NCBI RefSeq assembly: GCF_900249755.1
Contig: NZ_LT976853.1
Coordinates: forward strand, 2,825,295 to 2,889,294
Reading direction: 5' to 3'
DNA: 64,000 nucleotides
Origin: Cupriavidus taiwanensis
Lineage (GTDB): Bacteria; Pseudomonadota; Gammaproteobacteria; Burkholderiales; Burkholderiaceae
A program made the translations under genes and the position numbers. The notes beneath the pieces are model-generated. The model was not told the DNA's origin. It worked only from the letters and a program-made list of their open reading frames with translations, and made no database searches. Below, piece by piece: positions 49,578 to 58,700 of the stretch (its first letter is position 1; each line of letters starts with the position of its first letter).

Positions 49578-51185
49578 ATGCAAGTGAAGACATTGTCCCG
49601 CGCCGCCCGCCACCGGCTGCTGGCCGGCATCCTCGCCGCGGCCATCGTGCCCGCGGCGCACGCCGCCGCGCCCGCGCCCGCCACCGGCAGCCTTACCGTC
49701 GCCTTCGGCGCGGAATCGACCACGCTCGATCCGGTCAAGATCTCGGCCGGGGTCGACCATTACTTTGTCGGCCAGATCTTCGAGATGCTGGTGCGCCGCA
49801 ACGCCGCGCTCAAGGACGAGAACTGGCTGGCGCAGAGCTGGAAGCTGGAAACCGGCAAGGACGGCAAGCCGGTGCTGGACGTGCAGCTGCGCAAGGGCGT
49901 GCGCTTCCACAACGGCGACCCGCTGACCTCCGAGGACCTCGAGTTCTCGTGGCAGCGCCAGCGCGATCCCAAGAGCAGCTTCTTCTCGCACTATGTGTCG
50001 TCGGTCGAGCGCTTCGAGATCGTCGATGCGCACCGCTTCAAGCTGCATTTCAAGGAGCCCGACGCGCAGTTCCTGGTCGGCAACATGCAGCTGTGGGCCA
50101 TGCCCAAGAAGTACATCCAGAAGGTCGGCGAAGAAGAGTTCGCCAGGAAGCCGGTCGGCACCGGGCCATGGAAGTTCGTCTCGCGCACGGTCAAGGACGA
50201 ACTGAAGCTGGAAGCCTTCGACGGCTACTGGAACCAGGAGAAGCGCCCCGGCATCAAGGAACTGACCATCAAGGTGATTCCCGAGGACCTGACCCGGGTG
50301 GCGGCGTTCAAGACCGGCAAGGTCGATTTCATCGACAACGTGCCGCCTTCCATGGTCGAGGAATTCAGGAAGATGCCGGGCGTGAAGACCGTCACGCTGG
50401 TCAGCGGCAACAACCTGTTCCTGAACTTCAACACGCAGATGCCGAAGTCGCCGTTCAATGACGTGCGCGTGCGCCAGGCGGCGGCGCATGCGATCGATGT
50501 CGACGCCATCATCAAGCGCGTGCTGTTCGGCCAGGGCGAGCGCTACGCGCAGGTGGGCAAGGGATCGAACGGCTACGACCCCGCGCTCAAGCCCTATGCC
50601 TTCGACCCCAAGCGCGCGCGCGAGCTGCTCAGGCAGGCGGGCTATCCCAACGGCTTCGACACGCCCTGCTACAACCTCACCACGCCGCGCGAGCCGGGCG
50701 TGAAGGAAGTGGGCGAAGCCATGTACGCCTACCTGAGCGCCGCGGGCATCCGCTGCCAGGTGCGCAACCTGGAGTACGGCGCGTGGATCAGCCTGGGCAA
50801 GCGCGGGCGCTCGGGCCCGCCCGAGATGGACGGCGTGCTCAGCTGGATGTGGTCGCAGGGCCTGCCCGGCGATCCCGGCCTGGCGTGGTCCGGCCACCTG
50901 CACAGCTACCAGCCCGGCGGCGGCTGGGGCACGTACTCGTACACCAGCGACCCGGAAGTCGATGCGCTGCTGGAGAAGCAGCGCCAGGCCATGGACCCCG
51001 CCGCGCGCAGCGCGCTGCTGCAGCAGATTGCGCGCCTGAAGCATGAGCGCGTGCTGGGCGGCCTGCCCACCTACCGCCCGCTGGTGACCTTTGCCTGGCG
51101 CGACAACAAGATCAACTACGTGCCGTGGCCGATCCGCGACTACTGGCGCTCGTTCCAGGAAGTCAGCTGGAAACCGCAGCACTGA
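49578..51185 (+). CDS. ABC transporter substrate-binding protein, family 5
   Basis: 535-residue periplasmic binding protein of the SBP_bac_5 (peptide/nickel/opine) family. The signal peptide spans about residues 1-30 (LLAGILAAAIVPAAHAA). Family features: TLDPVKISAGVDHYFVGQIFEMLV near the start, WKLETGKDGKPVLDVQLRKGVRFHNGDPLTSEDLEFSW, and GTGPWKF in the middle. These proteins bind dipeptides, oligopeptides, glutathione, opines or plant compounds; the ligand cannot be read here. AGGAGGAGCACC precedes the ATG. Genes for both permeases and both ATPases follow without gaps. Confidence 0.95.
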   Translation: MQVKTLSRAARHRLLAGILAAAIVPAAHAAAPAPATGSLTVAFGAESTTLDPVKISAGVDHYFVGQIFEMLVRRNAALKDENWLAQSWKLETGKDGKPVLDVQLRKGVRFHNGDPLTSEDLEFSWQRQRDPKSSFFSHYVSSVERFEIVDAHRFKLHFKEPDAQFLVGNMQLWAMPKKYIQKVGEEEFARKPVGTGPWKFVSRTVKDELKLEAFDGYWNQEKRPGIKELTIKVIPEDLTRVAAFKTGKVDFIDNVPPSMVEEFRKMPGVKTVTLVSGNNLFLNFNTQMPKSPFNDVRVRQAAAHAIDVDAIIKRVLFGQGERYAQVGKGSNGYDPALKPYAFDPKRARELLRQAGYPNGFDTPCYNLTTPREPGVKEVGEAMYAYLSAAGIRCQVRNLEYGAWISLGKRGRSGPPEMDGVLSWMWSQGLPGDPGLAWSGHLHSYQPGGGWGTYSYTSDPEVDALLEKQRQAMDPAARSALLQQIARLKHERVLGGLPTYRPLVTFAWRDNKINYVPWPIRDYWRSFQEVSWKPQH

Positions 51186-51264
51186 TGCGCCGCCGCGCCC
51201 GGCCGCATTCATCGCTGCGTGCCGGCGCGGCACCCCCGCTGACGATTTTCCGACGGAGCCTGCC

Positions 51265-52176
51265 ATGCCCATTGCCAAACGCCTGCTGCACGGCCTGATC
51301 AGCATCCTTGGCGCGAGCGTGATCATCTTTCTGATCTCGCGCCTGTCCGGCGACCCGCTGGCGCTGCTGCTGCCCGCCGACGCGCCGCCACAGGTGATCG
51401 AACAGACCCGCCAGCATCTCGGCCTGGACCAGCCGCTGGTGGCGCAGTACCTGGTGTTCCTGCGCAACGCCGTCACCGGCGACTTCGGCAACTCTTACCG
51501 CTGGCAGGAGCCGGCGCTCGGTTTGATCCTGGAGCGGCTGCCGGCGACGGTGGAGCTGGCGCTGGCTGCGCTGGCGTTCTCGATCGCGATGGCGGTGCCG
51601 TTCGGGGTGCTGTCGGCGGTCTACCGCGGCTCGTGGTTCGACCGCTTCGCCAAGGTCTTCGCCATGGCCGGCCAGGCCATGCCCAACTTCTGGGTCGGCC
51701 TGCTGCTGATCCTGTTCTTCGCGGTGCAGCTGAACTGGCTGCCGGCGTTCGGGCGCGACGCGTGGAACAGCCTGGTGCTGCCGGCGATCGCGCTGGGCTG
51801 GTATCCGGTCGCGGCGCAGACCCGCGTGGTGCGCTCGGCCATGCTCGATGTGCTCGACAGCGACTACATCCGCATGGGCCGCGCCATGGGCCTGCCCGAG
51901 CGCGTGCTGATCTGGAAGTACGCGCTGCGCAACGCGGCGATTCCGCTGGTGACGATCCTCGGCGTGTACTTCGCGGCGATGCTGGGCGGCGCCTTCGTGG
52001 TCGAAGTCATCTTCGCCTGGCCGGGCGTTGGCCGCACCGTGGTCGAAGCCGTGTTCGCGCGCGATTTTCCCGTGGTGCAGGCGGGCGTGATGCTCACCTC
52101 CGTGCTGTTCGTGCTGTCCAACCTGCTGGTCGACCTGAGCTACGGCCTGATCGACCCGAGGATCCGCCATGCCTGA
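51265..52176 (+). CDS. ABC transporter permease, DppB-type
   Basis: 303-residue inner membrane permease with about six membrane segments and the DppB-type start MPIAKRLLHGLISILGASVIIFLISRLSGDPL. The EAA-like loop (YIRMGRAMGLPERVLIWKYALRNAAIPLVTILG) that contacts the ATPase is near residue 205. It overlaps the second permease gene by 8 bases. Confidence 0.95.
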   Translation: MPIAKRLLHGLISILGASVIIFLISRLSGDPLALLLPADAPPQVIEQTRQHLGLDQPLVAQYLVFLRNAVTGDFGNSYRWQEPALGLILERLPATVELALAALAFSIAMAVPFGVLSAVYRGSWFDRFAKVFAMAGQAMPNFWVGLLLILFFAVQLNWLPAFGRDAWNSLVLPAIALGWYPVAAQTRVVRSAMLDVLDSDYIRMGRAMGLPERVLIWKYALRNAAIPLVTILGVYFAAMLGGAFVVEVIFAWPGVGRTVVEAVFARDFPVVQAGVMLTSVLFVLSNLLVDLSYGLIDPRIRHA

Positions 52177-53059
52177 GATCGCCATCCCTCCCGCCGGCGC
52201 CGCGGCACCGGTGCGCAAGCGCGCGCGGCGCAACCTGCGCGGCCTGCCCTGGTTCGCGCTGGCGGTGCTGCCGCTGCTGCTGGCCTGCGCCATCGGCGGC
52301 GACGCGATGCTGCCGCACGACCCCAACGGCCTCGACCTGGGCCTGGCGTTCCAGCCGCCGGCGTGGCTGGCCGGCGGCAGCTGGGCCTATCCGCTCGGCA
52401 CCGACAACATGGGCCGCGACCTGCTGACGCGGATCATGGCCGGCACCCGCATCTCGCTGGTGGTGGCGCTGTACGCGATCCTGATCTCGGGCGGCATCGG
52501 CACCGCCGCAGGCATGCTGGCCGGCTATTTCGGCGGGCGCCTGGACGCGCTGATCATGCGGCTGGTCGACATCCAGATGTCGATTCCCGCGCTGGCGCTG
52601 GCGCTGGTGCTGGCGGCGGTGCTGGGCCCGGGCTTCAATACCGTGGTGCTGGTGATCGTGGTGACCTACTGGACCTGGTACGCGCGCATCGTGCGCGGCG
52701 AGGTGATGTCGCTCAAGCAGCGCGACTACGTGGCGCTGGCGCGCGTGGCGGGCTGCGGCACGCTCACCATCTTCCGCCGCCACCTGCTGCCCAACCTGTT
52801 CAACACGCTGCTGGTGCTGGCCACGCTGCAGGTGGGCCAGGTGATCATCTTCGAGGCCTCGCTGAGCTTTCTCGGCCTGGGCATCCAGCAGCCCGACGTG
52901 TCGTGGGGCCTGATGCTGGCCGATGCGCGCAACTACATCACCAATGCGTGGTGGGCCATCACCATGCCGGGGCTGGCCATCATGGCGACCTGCCTGGCGT
53001 CCAACCTGCTGGGCGACTGGCTGCGCGACCACTTCGACCCGAAACGGAGGCAGCTATGA
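52169..53059 (+). CDS. ABC transporter permease, DppC-type
   Basis: 296-residue permease partner of the DppB-type protein. It has the DppC N-terminal segment, YPLGTDNMGRDLLTRIMAGTRISL and the EAA loop DYVALARVAGCGTLTIFRRHLLPNLFNTL, and ends with GLAIMATCLASNLLGDWLRDHFDPK. The start lies inside the upstream gene, and its stop overlaps the next ATG (ATGA). Confidence 0.95.
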   Translation: MPEIAIPPAGAAAPVRKRARRNLRGLPWFALAVLPLLLACAIGGDAMLPHDPNGLDLGLAFQPPAWLAGGSWAYPLGTDNMGRDLLTRIMAGTRISLVVALYAILISGGIGTAAGMLAGYFGGRLDALIMRLVDIQMSIPALALALVLAAVLGPGFNTVVLVIVVTYWTWYARIVRGEVMSLKQRDYVALARVAGCGTLTIFRRHLLPNLFNTLLVLATLQVGQVIIFEASLSFLGLGIQQPDVSWGLMLADARNYITNAWWAITMPGLAIMATCLASNLLGDWLRDHFDPKRRQL

Positions 53060-54102
53060 GCACGCCGGACCCGCACGTGACCCAACGCCCCGCGCCGGCG
53101 CCCGCGCCGGACGCTGCTGCCCGCGGCGCGCCGATGCTGTCGGTGCGGGGCCTGACCACGCACCTGGAGCTGCGCCGCGGCGTGGTGCGCGCCGTCGACG
53201 GCGTCGACCTGCACGTGAACCAGGGCGAGACCCTGGGCGTGGTGGGCGAGTCGGGCTCGGGCAAGTCCATGACCATCCTGTCGATCCTGCGCCTGCTGCC
53301 GCGCCAGGGCGGCGTGCGCCTGGGCGGCCAGGTGCTGCTCGATGGCGTGGACCTGCTGCAGCTGCCGGAAAAGACCCTGAGCACGCAGTACCGCGGCCGC
53401 AAGATCGCGATGATCTCGCAGGACCCGCTGACCTCGCTGAACCCGGTGTTCACGGTCGGCGACCAGGTCGGCGCGCCGCTGCACTACCACGGCCTCGCCG
53501 ACAGCCGCGCGGACCGGCGGCGCCAGGTGGTGCAGGTGCTGGACAGCGTGCGCATCCCCTCGCCCGAGACCCGGCTCGACGACTATCCGCACCAGTTCAG
53601 CGGCGGCATGCGCCAGCGCGTGGTGACCGGCATGGCCATCGCCAGCGCGCCGCGGCTGCTGGTGGCCGACGAGCCGACGTCGGCGCTGGACGTGACCATC
53701 CAGGTGCAGATCATGGCGCTGTTCCGCAAGATCCAGGCGCAGACCGGCGTCGGCATCATCCTGATCACGCATGACCTGGGCGTGGCGGCCAGCATCTGCC
53801 ACCGGGTCGCGGTGATGTACGCCGGGCGCATCGTCGAGACCGGCGACGTGCGCACGCTGTACCAGCGCCCCGCCCACCCCTACACGCAGGCGCTGCTGCA
53901 GGCCATCCCGCGCTTCGGCGACCGGCGCGAGCGGCTGTACGCGATCCCGGGCAGCCCGCCCAGCCTGGTCGACCCGCCGCACGGCTGCCGCTTCGCGGCG
54001 CGCTGCCCGCACCGCAAGCCGCTGTGCGACGACGCCTATCCCCCCGAGATCGAACTCGAGTCCGGCCACAAGGTCAGCTGCTGGCTGGCCTCGGCCGGCT
54101 GA
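53056..54102 (+). CDS. ABC transporter ATP-binding protein, DppD-type
   Basis: 348-residue nucleotide-binding subunit. Walker A is GESGSGKS near residue 68, the ABC signature FSGGMRQR near 182, Walker B RLLVADEP just after, and the H-loop ITHDLGV near 236. The C-terminal oligopeptide/dipeptide-type extension carries cysteines in HGCRFAARCPHRKPLCDD, a known Fe-S or metal-binding tail in this subfamily. ATGA coupling to the permease gene. Confidence 0.95.
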   Translation: MSTPDPHVTQRPAPAPAPDAAARGAPMLSVRGLTTHLELRRGVVRAVDGVDLHVNQGETLGVVGESGSGKSMTILSILRLLPRQGGVRLGGQVLLDGVDLLQLPEKTLSTQYRGRKIAMISQDPLTSLNPVFTVGDQVGAPLHYHGLADSRADRRRQVVQVLDSVRIPSPETRLDDYPHQFSGGMRQRVVTGMAIASAPRLLVADEPTSALDVTIQVQIMALFRKIQAQTGVGIILITHDLGVAASICHRVAVMYAGRIVETGDVRTLYQRPAHPYTQALLQAIPRFGDRRERLYAIPGSPPSLVDPPHGCRFAARCPHRKPLCDDAYPPEIELESGHKVSCWLASAG

Positions 54103-54125
54103 GACAGCGCACGCCAGGAGACGCC

Positions 54126-55088
54126 ATGCTGCTTGAAGTGCAGGACCTGCAGAAGCATTTCCCTACGCGCGGCGGCACCGTGCGCGCCGTCGACGGCGTC
54201 AGCTTTGCCGTCGATGCCGGCCAGACCTTTGCGCTGGTGGGCGAGTCCGGCTGCGGCAAGACCACCATCGCGCGCCAGCTGCTGCTGCTCGAGCGGCCCA
54301 GCGCCGGCGCCATCCGCTTCGACGGCCAGGACGTGCTGGCGCTGGACCGCAAGGGCGTGCTGGGCTACCGGCGCCAGGTGCAGGCGGTGTTCCAGGACCC
54401 GTCGTCGTCGCTCAACCCGCGGCTCAAGGTCAGCATGCTGCTGGCCGAGCCGCTGCTGGCGCACGGCCAGGGCGGCGACCGCGCCGCGCTGCGGGCACGG
54501 CTGCTCGAGCTGCTGGAGATCGTCGGCCTGCCGCCCGGCGCGCTCGACCTGTACCCGCACGAGTTCAGCGGCGGCCAGCGCCAGCGCATCGCGGTGGCGC
54601 GCGCGCTGGCGCTGCGGCCGCGGCTGCTGGTGCTGGACGAGCCGACCTCGGCGCTGGATGTGTCGATCCGCGCGCAGATCATCAACCTGCTGGCGGAGAT
54701 CCAGCGCAGCTTCGGGCTGGCCTACGTGGTGATCGCCCATGACCTGGCGCTGGTGGAGCACTTCAGCTCGGCGGTGGGGGTGATGTACCTGGGCAATATG
54801 GCCGAAAGCGGGCCCAGCGCCGCGGTCTTCGGCGCGCCGCGCCATCCCTACACGCAGGCGCTGCTGGGCTCGGCGCCGCGGCCCGACCCGGACCACCAGC
54901 CCGCGGAAGGGCTGATCCTGGGCGATATCGGCTCGGCGCTGCACCCGCCGCCGGGCTGCAAGTTCCATCCGCGCTGCCCGCACGCGCTGCCGGCGTGCGC
55001 CGCCGAGGCGCCGCGCATGCGGCGGCTGGACCCGGGCGCCGGCACCGCCGCACCGCCGCACCAGGCCGCCTGCCACTTGCTGCAGTGA
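54126..55088 (+). CDS. ABC transporter ATP-binding protein, DppF-type
   Basis: 320-residue second ATPase of the importer. Walker A GESGCGKT near residue 41, signature FSGGQRQR near 148, Walker B RLLVLDEP, H-loop IAHDLALVEHFS, and a C-terminal cysteine tail (CKFHPRCPHALPAC). I start at MLLEVQDLQKHFP because AGGAGACGCC precedes it; an upstream in-frame ATG falls inside the previous gene. It completes the five-gene importer and ends the plus-strand cluster; the BamE-like gene converges 15 bases away. Confidence 0.95.
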   Translation: MLLEVQDLQKHFPTRGGTVRAVDGVSFAVDAGQTFALVGESGCGKTTIARQLLLLERPSAGAIRFDGQDVLALDRKGVLGYRRQVQAVFQDPSSSLNPRLKVSMLLAEPLLAHGQGGDRAALRARLLELLEIVGLPPGALDLYPHEFSGGQRQRIAVARALALRPRLLVLDEPTSALDVSIRAQIINLLAEIQRSFGLAYVVIAHDLALVEHFSSAVGVMYLGNMAESGPSAAVFGAPRHPYTQALLGSAPRPDPDHQPAEGLILGDIGSALHPPPGCKFHPRCPHALPACAAEAPRMRRLDPGAGTAAPPHQAACHLLQ

Positions 55089-55103
55089 AGGCGGGCGCGT
55101 GCG

Positions 55104-55652
55104 TCAGCCGCCCTGCATTCGCGACGGATCGTCGCTGCGCGAGGTCGTGGTGACGGTGCCGTCGCTGTTGAAATGCACGTTGAAGAAGGCCTTGTCGGTC
55201 GAGGTCTCCATCCAGCGGTAGCCCCACACCTCTTCCTGCTTCAGCCTGAACGCCTCGACCCTGGTGGGCTTGCCCAGCAGGCGGCGGATGTCGTCCTTGC
55301 TCATGCCGGCGCGCACGCGGGCGAAGTTCTCGGCCGACAGCACCTGCTCGATCTTCGCCACCTTGCCGTCGGCGCCGATGGTGACCATCCACGTGGTGGT
55401 ACCCTCGGGGCCGCGCGGATATTCCAGCCGGCGCCCGCCGTTGGCTTCTTCCCAGACGATCTCGGGCTTGCCGGCCTGGCGGCGCAGGTCTTCCTCGGTC
55501 GACTGGCCCGGCACGATGCCCTTGAACAGCTCGCTGTCGGGCTTGATCGCGTTCCAGGTGTTGCGGGCGGTCTCGCCCGCCTTCTTCATGGCTTCGTCGA
55601 CCTTCTGCTGGTCGCAGCCGAACAGCGCGAGCATCGAGGCAATCAGTCCCAT
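55104..55652 (-). CDS. BamE/SmpA-like lipoprotein
   Basis: 182-residue predicted lipoprotein. The start MGLIASMLALFGCDQQK contains a lipobox (LFGC, Cys13), though the n-region lacks the usual basic residues. Two related segments carry the BamE-type pattern: GIVPGQSTEEDLRRQAGKPEIV and AGMSKDDIRRLLGKPTRVE, so the protein looks like a tandem of small SmpA_OmlA domains. Encoded 58 bases after tamB in the same direction, which suggests a link to outer-membrane biogenesis. It is not BamE itself, whose length is about half. Confidence 0.82.
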   Translation of the reverse strand: MGLIASMLALFGCDQQKVDEAMKKAGETARNTWNAIKPDSELFKGIVPGQSTEEDLRRQAGKPEIVWEEANGGRRLEYPRGPEGTTTWMVTIGADGKVAKIEQVLSAENFARVRAGMSKDDIRRLLGKPTRVEAFRLKQEEVWGYRWMETSTDKAFFNVHFNSDGTVTTTSRSDDPSRMQGG

Positions 55653-55710
55653 GGCGGCAAGGCGTCGCGGCGACGCGGCAAAGGTCGAAGGGAAGTACGT
55701 CGAAGGGGAT

Positions 55711-58700
55711 TCAGCGGCGCACCGGTTCGGCGATCGCGGCCGAGGCCGCCTGTGCGGCGCTTTCGGGGTCGAGTGGCTGGCTTTCATCCTGCTGGCTCCT
55801 CCTGGTGCCGCGATTCGGGGCCCCGGTAAACAGGGTGGCCCAGCTGTCGAAGCGGCGGTTGAACAAGACCGACAAACCGTTGATGGAGCCGCCCTTGGCA
55901 ATCAGCGACCAGCGCCGCGAGAACTGCCAGCTCAGCTTCACCACGTTCGAGGCCGAGGTCAGGCTCTGCTCGTAGCCCACCGACATGCGGTCGGTGATGG
56001 CCTTGCCCACGCTGACCACCTGCTGGTCGTTCAGGCCCGCGGTGCTGGGCCCGATCGAGAATTCGTCGATGCCGAAATGCGAGACGATGCCCTTGCCGGC
56101 CTTGCCGCCGATCAGCCCCAGCGCGGCGCCGCCCAGCGCCGAGCCGCTCAGCTGGCGCTGCTGCCCGGCACCCGCGCTTTCCGCGCCGTAGCCGAACATC
56201 AGCCACGACAGCTTGTCTTCGTCGGGCACGTTGGGCTCGGACACCAGCCGCACGCGCGGCAGCCGCACCGTGCCGGTGACCTCGACGCCGGCCTCGACTT
56301 CCTGGTTGCGGCGCATGGCGCGGATATTCATGTTCGGATTGTCGATCGGGCCGTTGAAGTTGATGATGCCGCGCTCGATGTCCAGCTTGCGCCCGAAGGC
56401 CTCGTAGGTGCCGTCGGTGACGCGCACCGTGCCGGTCGCCTTCATCGGCGCCAGCGGCTCGCTCTTCACGCCCATCTGCCCGGCCAGCAGCAGGTCCGCG
56501 CCCGCGCCGCGGAAGCGGAAGTTGTTGCCCAGGTCGACGGTCAGGTCGATCACCGGGCTGAAGCGGCTGGCGGGCTTGCTTTCCGGCATCTGCGTGGCGG
56601 CGGTCTTGACCGCGCGCTGGTCCTTGCGCCGGATCACCACGACGTCGTCGCCCAGCACCGGCGCGCCGGCCTTGGGCAGGTCGAACAGCGCGCGGTCGAC
56701 GCGGAACTTGCCGCGGATCACCACCTGCTTGTTCTCGTTGGCGATGCTGGCATCGCCCGACACCACCAGCGTGCGTTCCGGGCTGGCAAACAGCTGCAGC
56801 TTGTCGGCGACGATCCTGCCGGTCAGGTTGGGATCGGCCTCGCCCAGCTTGATATTGCCGGTGGCGGTGAGCTTGCCGTCGCCGCCGTGGAATTCCACCT
56901 GCCTGAGCTCGACCGTGTTCTGGTCCAGCACCACGCGCACGGTGCCGTCGGTCAGGCGCAGCCCCTGGTCGTACAGCGTGACCGCGAGGTTGTCGCCATC
57001 GATGGTGCCGGTCAGCAGCGGCGCCGCCACCGTGCCCGCCAGCCGCATCGCCGCCGCCAGGCGGCCGTCGAAGGCGTATTGCGGGCCGGTCAGCGCTTCC
57101 AGCGACTTCAGCCGCGGCACGTCGACGGTGACGGTGCCGCCCAGCGTCGACGCCGGGCCCACGGTCTGCAGCCCCTGCTCCTGCACCAGCCCGGCCGAGG
57201 CATCGACCACCACCTTGCCGATGCGGCCCGACACCATGCCGCCGCGCAGCGCGATGCGGTTGCCGCCGGCGTCGGCGCGCAGGCTGGTCTCGCCCAGGCC
57301 GAGCGTGGTGAAGCCCCGGCCCGCGTTGACCGAGATGTCGCCGCTGCGCCGGCGCAGTTCGGCAAACCCGGTCGCGGTCTCGGCCAGCGCCAGGTTCCAG
57401 CGGCCGTCGATGACCAGGTCGGAACGCACCGGCGGGCGCTCGCCGGTGATGGTTTCCATCAGTTCCAGCACGCGCGCCACTTGCAGCCCGTCGAGGCTGC
57501 CCGCGCTGCGGATGCGGCCGTGGTCCCAGTCCAGGCTGTCGATCGCCAGCGTGGCGCGGTCCAGCAGCAGGCGCGTGGCGCCCAGGCGCACGCGCTGGTC
57601 GGCGACCAGCAGCTGCGCCGGCGCGGCCAGGCGCAGGTTGAGCGTGCCGCGCTCTTCGAGCGTGCGGATGGTGCCGTTCCAGCCGTCCTTGCCGCGCCAC
57701 GCGCCCTGCCCCGCCAGCGCCAGCTGCAAGGGCCGCTGGTTCAGGCTGCCGGTCGCTTTGGCGTCGAAGCTGTGGCTGGCCTGAGTGCCGGTGAGGGTGG
57801 CGTCGAGGGTGGCAAGGCTGGCTTGCGGGCCGCGGTAGCCGCGCGCGGCCAGCTGCACCGACAGCGGGCCGTCCAGCCCGCCGCGGATTTCGGCGCGGCC
57901 GCTGGCGCTGGCCAGCTTGTGCGGTCCCACTTCCAGCGTTTGCGCGTTGTAGTCGGCGACCACCTCGGGTTTCTTCAGCGTGCCGGTGATGGTGGCATCG
58001 AGGCTGAGCTTGCCGGCGACGCCGAACTTGAGCCGCTCCAGCTGCGGCGCATCGACCGCGAGTTTCAGCGCATCGCCGCGCGCGCCGAAGCTGCCGCGCA
58101 GGCTGGCCTGGTTGCCGGCCATGCTGAGCGCGGCCTCGCTCGGCAACAGCCGCTCGCCCGCCAGGCGCAGCTTGCCGCCGCCGGTCATCGGCAGGCCCGC
58201 GTATTCGCTTTCATGCACGGCGAAGTCCAGCGCCACGCCCAGCTGCGGCGCGAGCTCGCCGGTCGCGGTGAAATCCGCGTTGATCCGGCCCGCGGCCACC
58301 TTTGCCACGCGCGCGGGATCGAACGCCGACAGCTTGCCCTTGAAGCTGAACGGCTGCTTGTCCTTGAGCCCCAGCTTGCCTTCGGCGGTCAGCAAGCCGG
58401 TGCCGACCACGGCGCGCAGCGCGGCCAGGGTCACGGTCTCGGCGTCCATGCTGGCGTCGGCAAACACTTTGAGCGGCCCGCCCGCCAGTTCCAGTGCCAC
58501 GCTCTGGCGGCCCGGCTCGATGCGGATCACCACCGGGCCCGACAGGCTGGCGCTGGTCAGCGAGCCATGCAGCGCCGCCGGGTCCAGCCGGCGCACATCC
58601 AGGTCGAAGCCGCCGCGGCCGCCGCGCAGCGAACCGCTGCCGGCAATCTCGCCCTTGCCCGGCAGCGCCACGCGCAGGTCCGACACCGCCTGCGCGGCCT

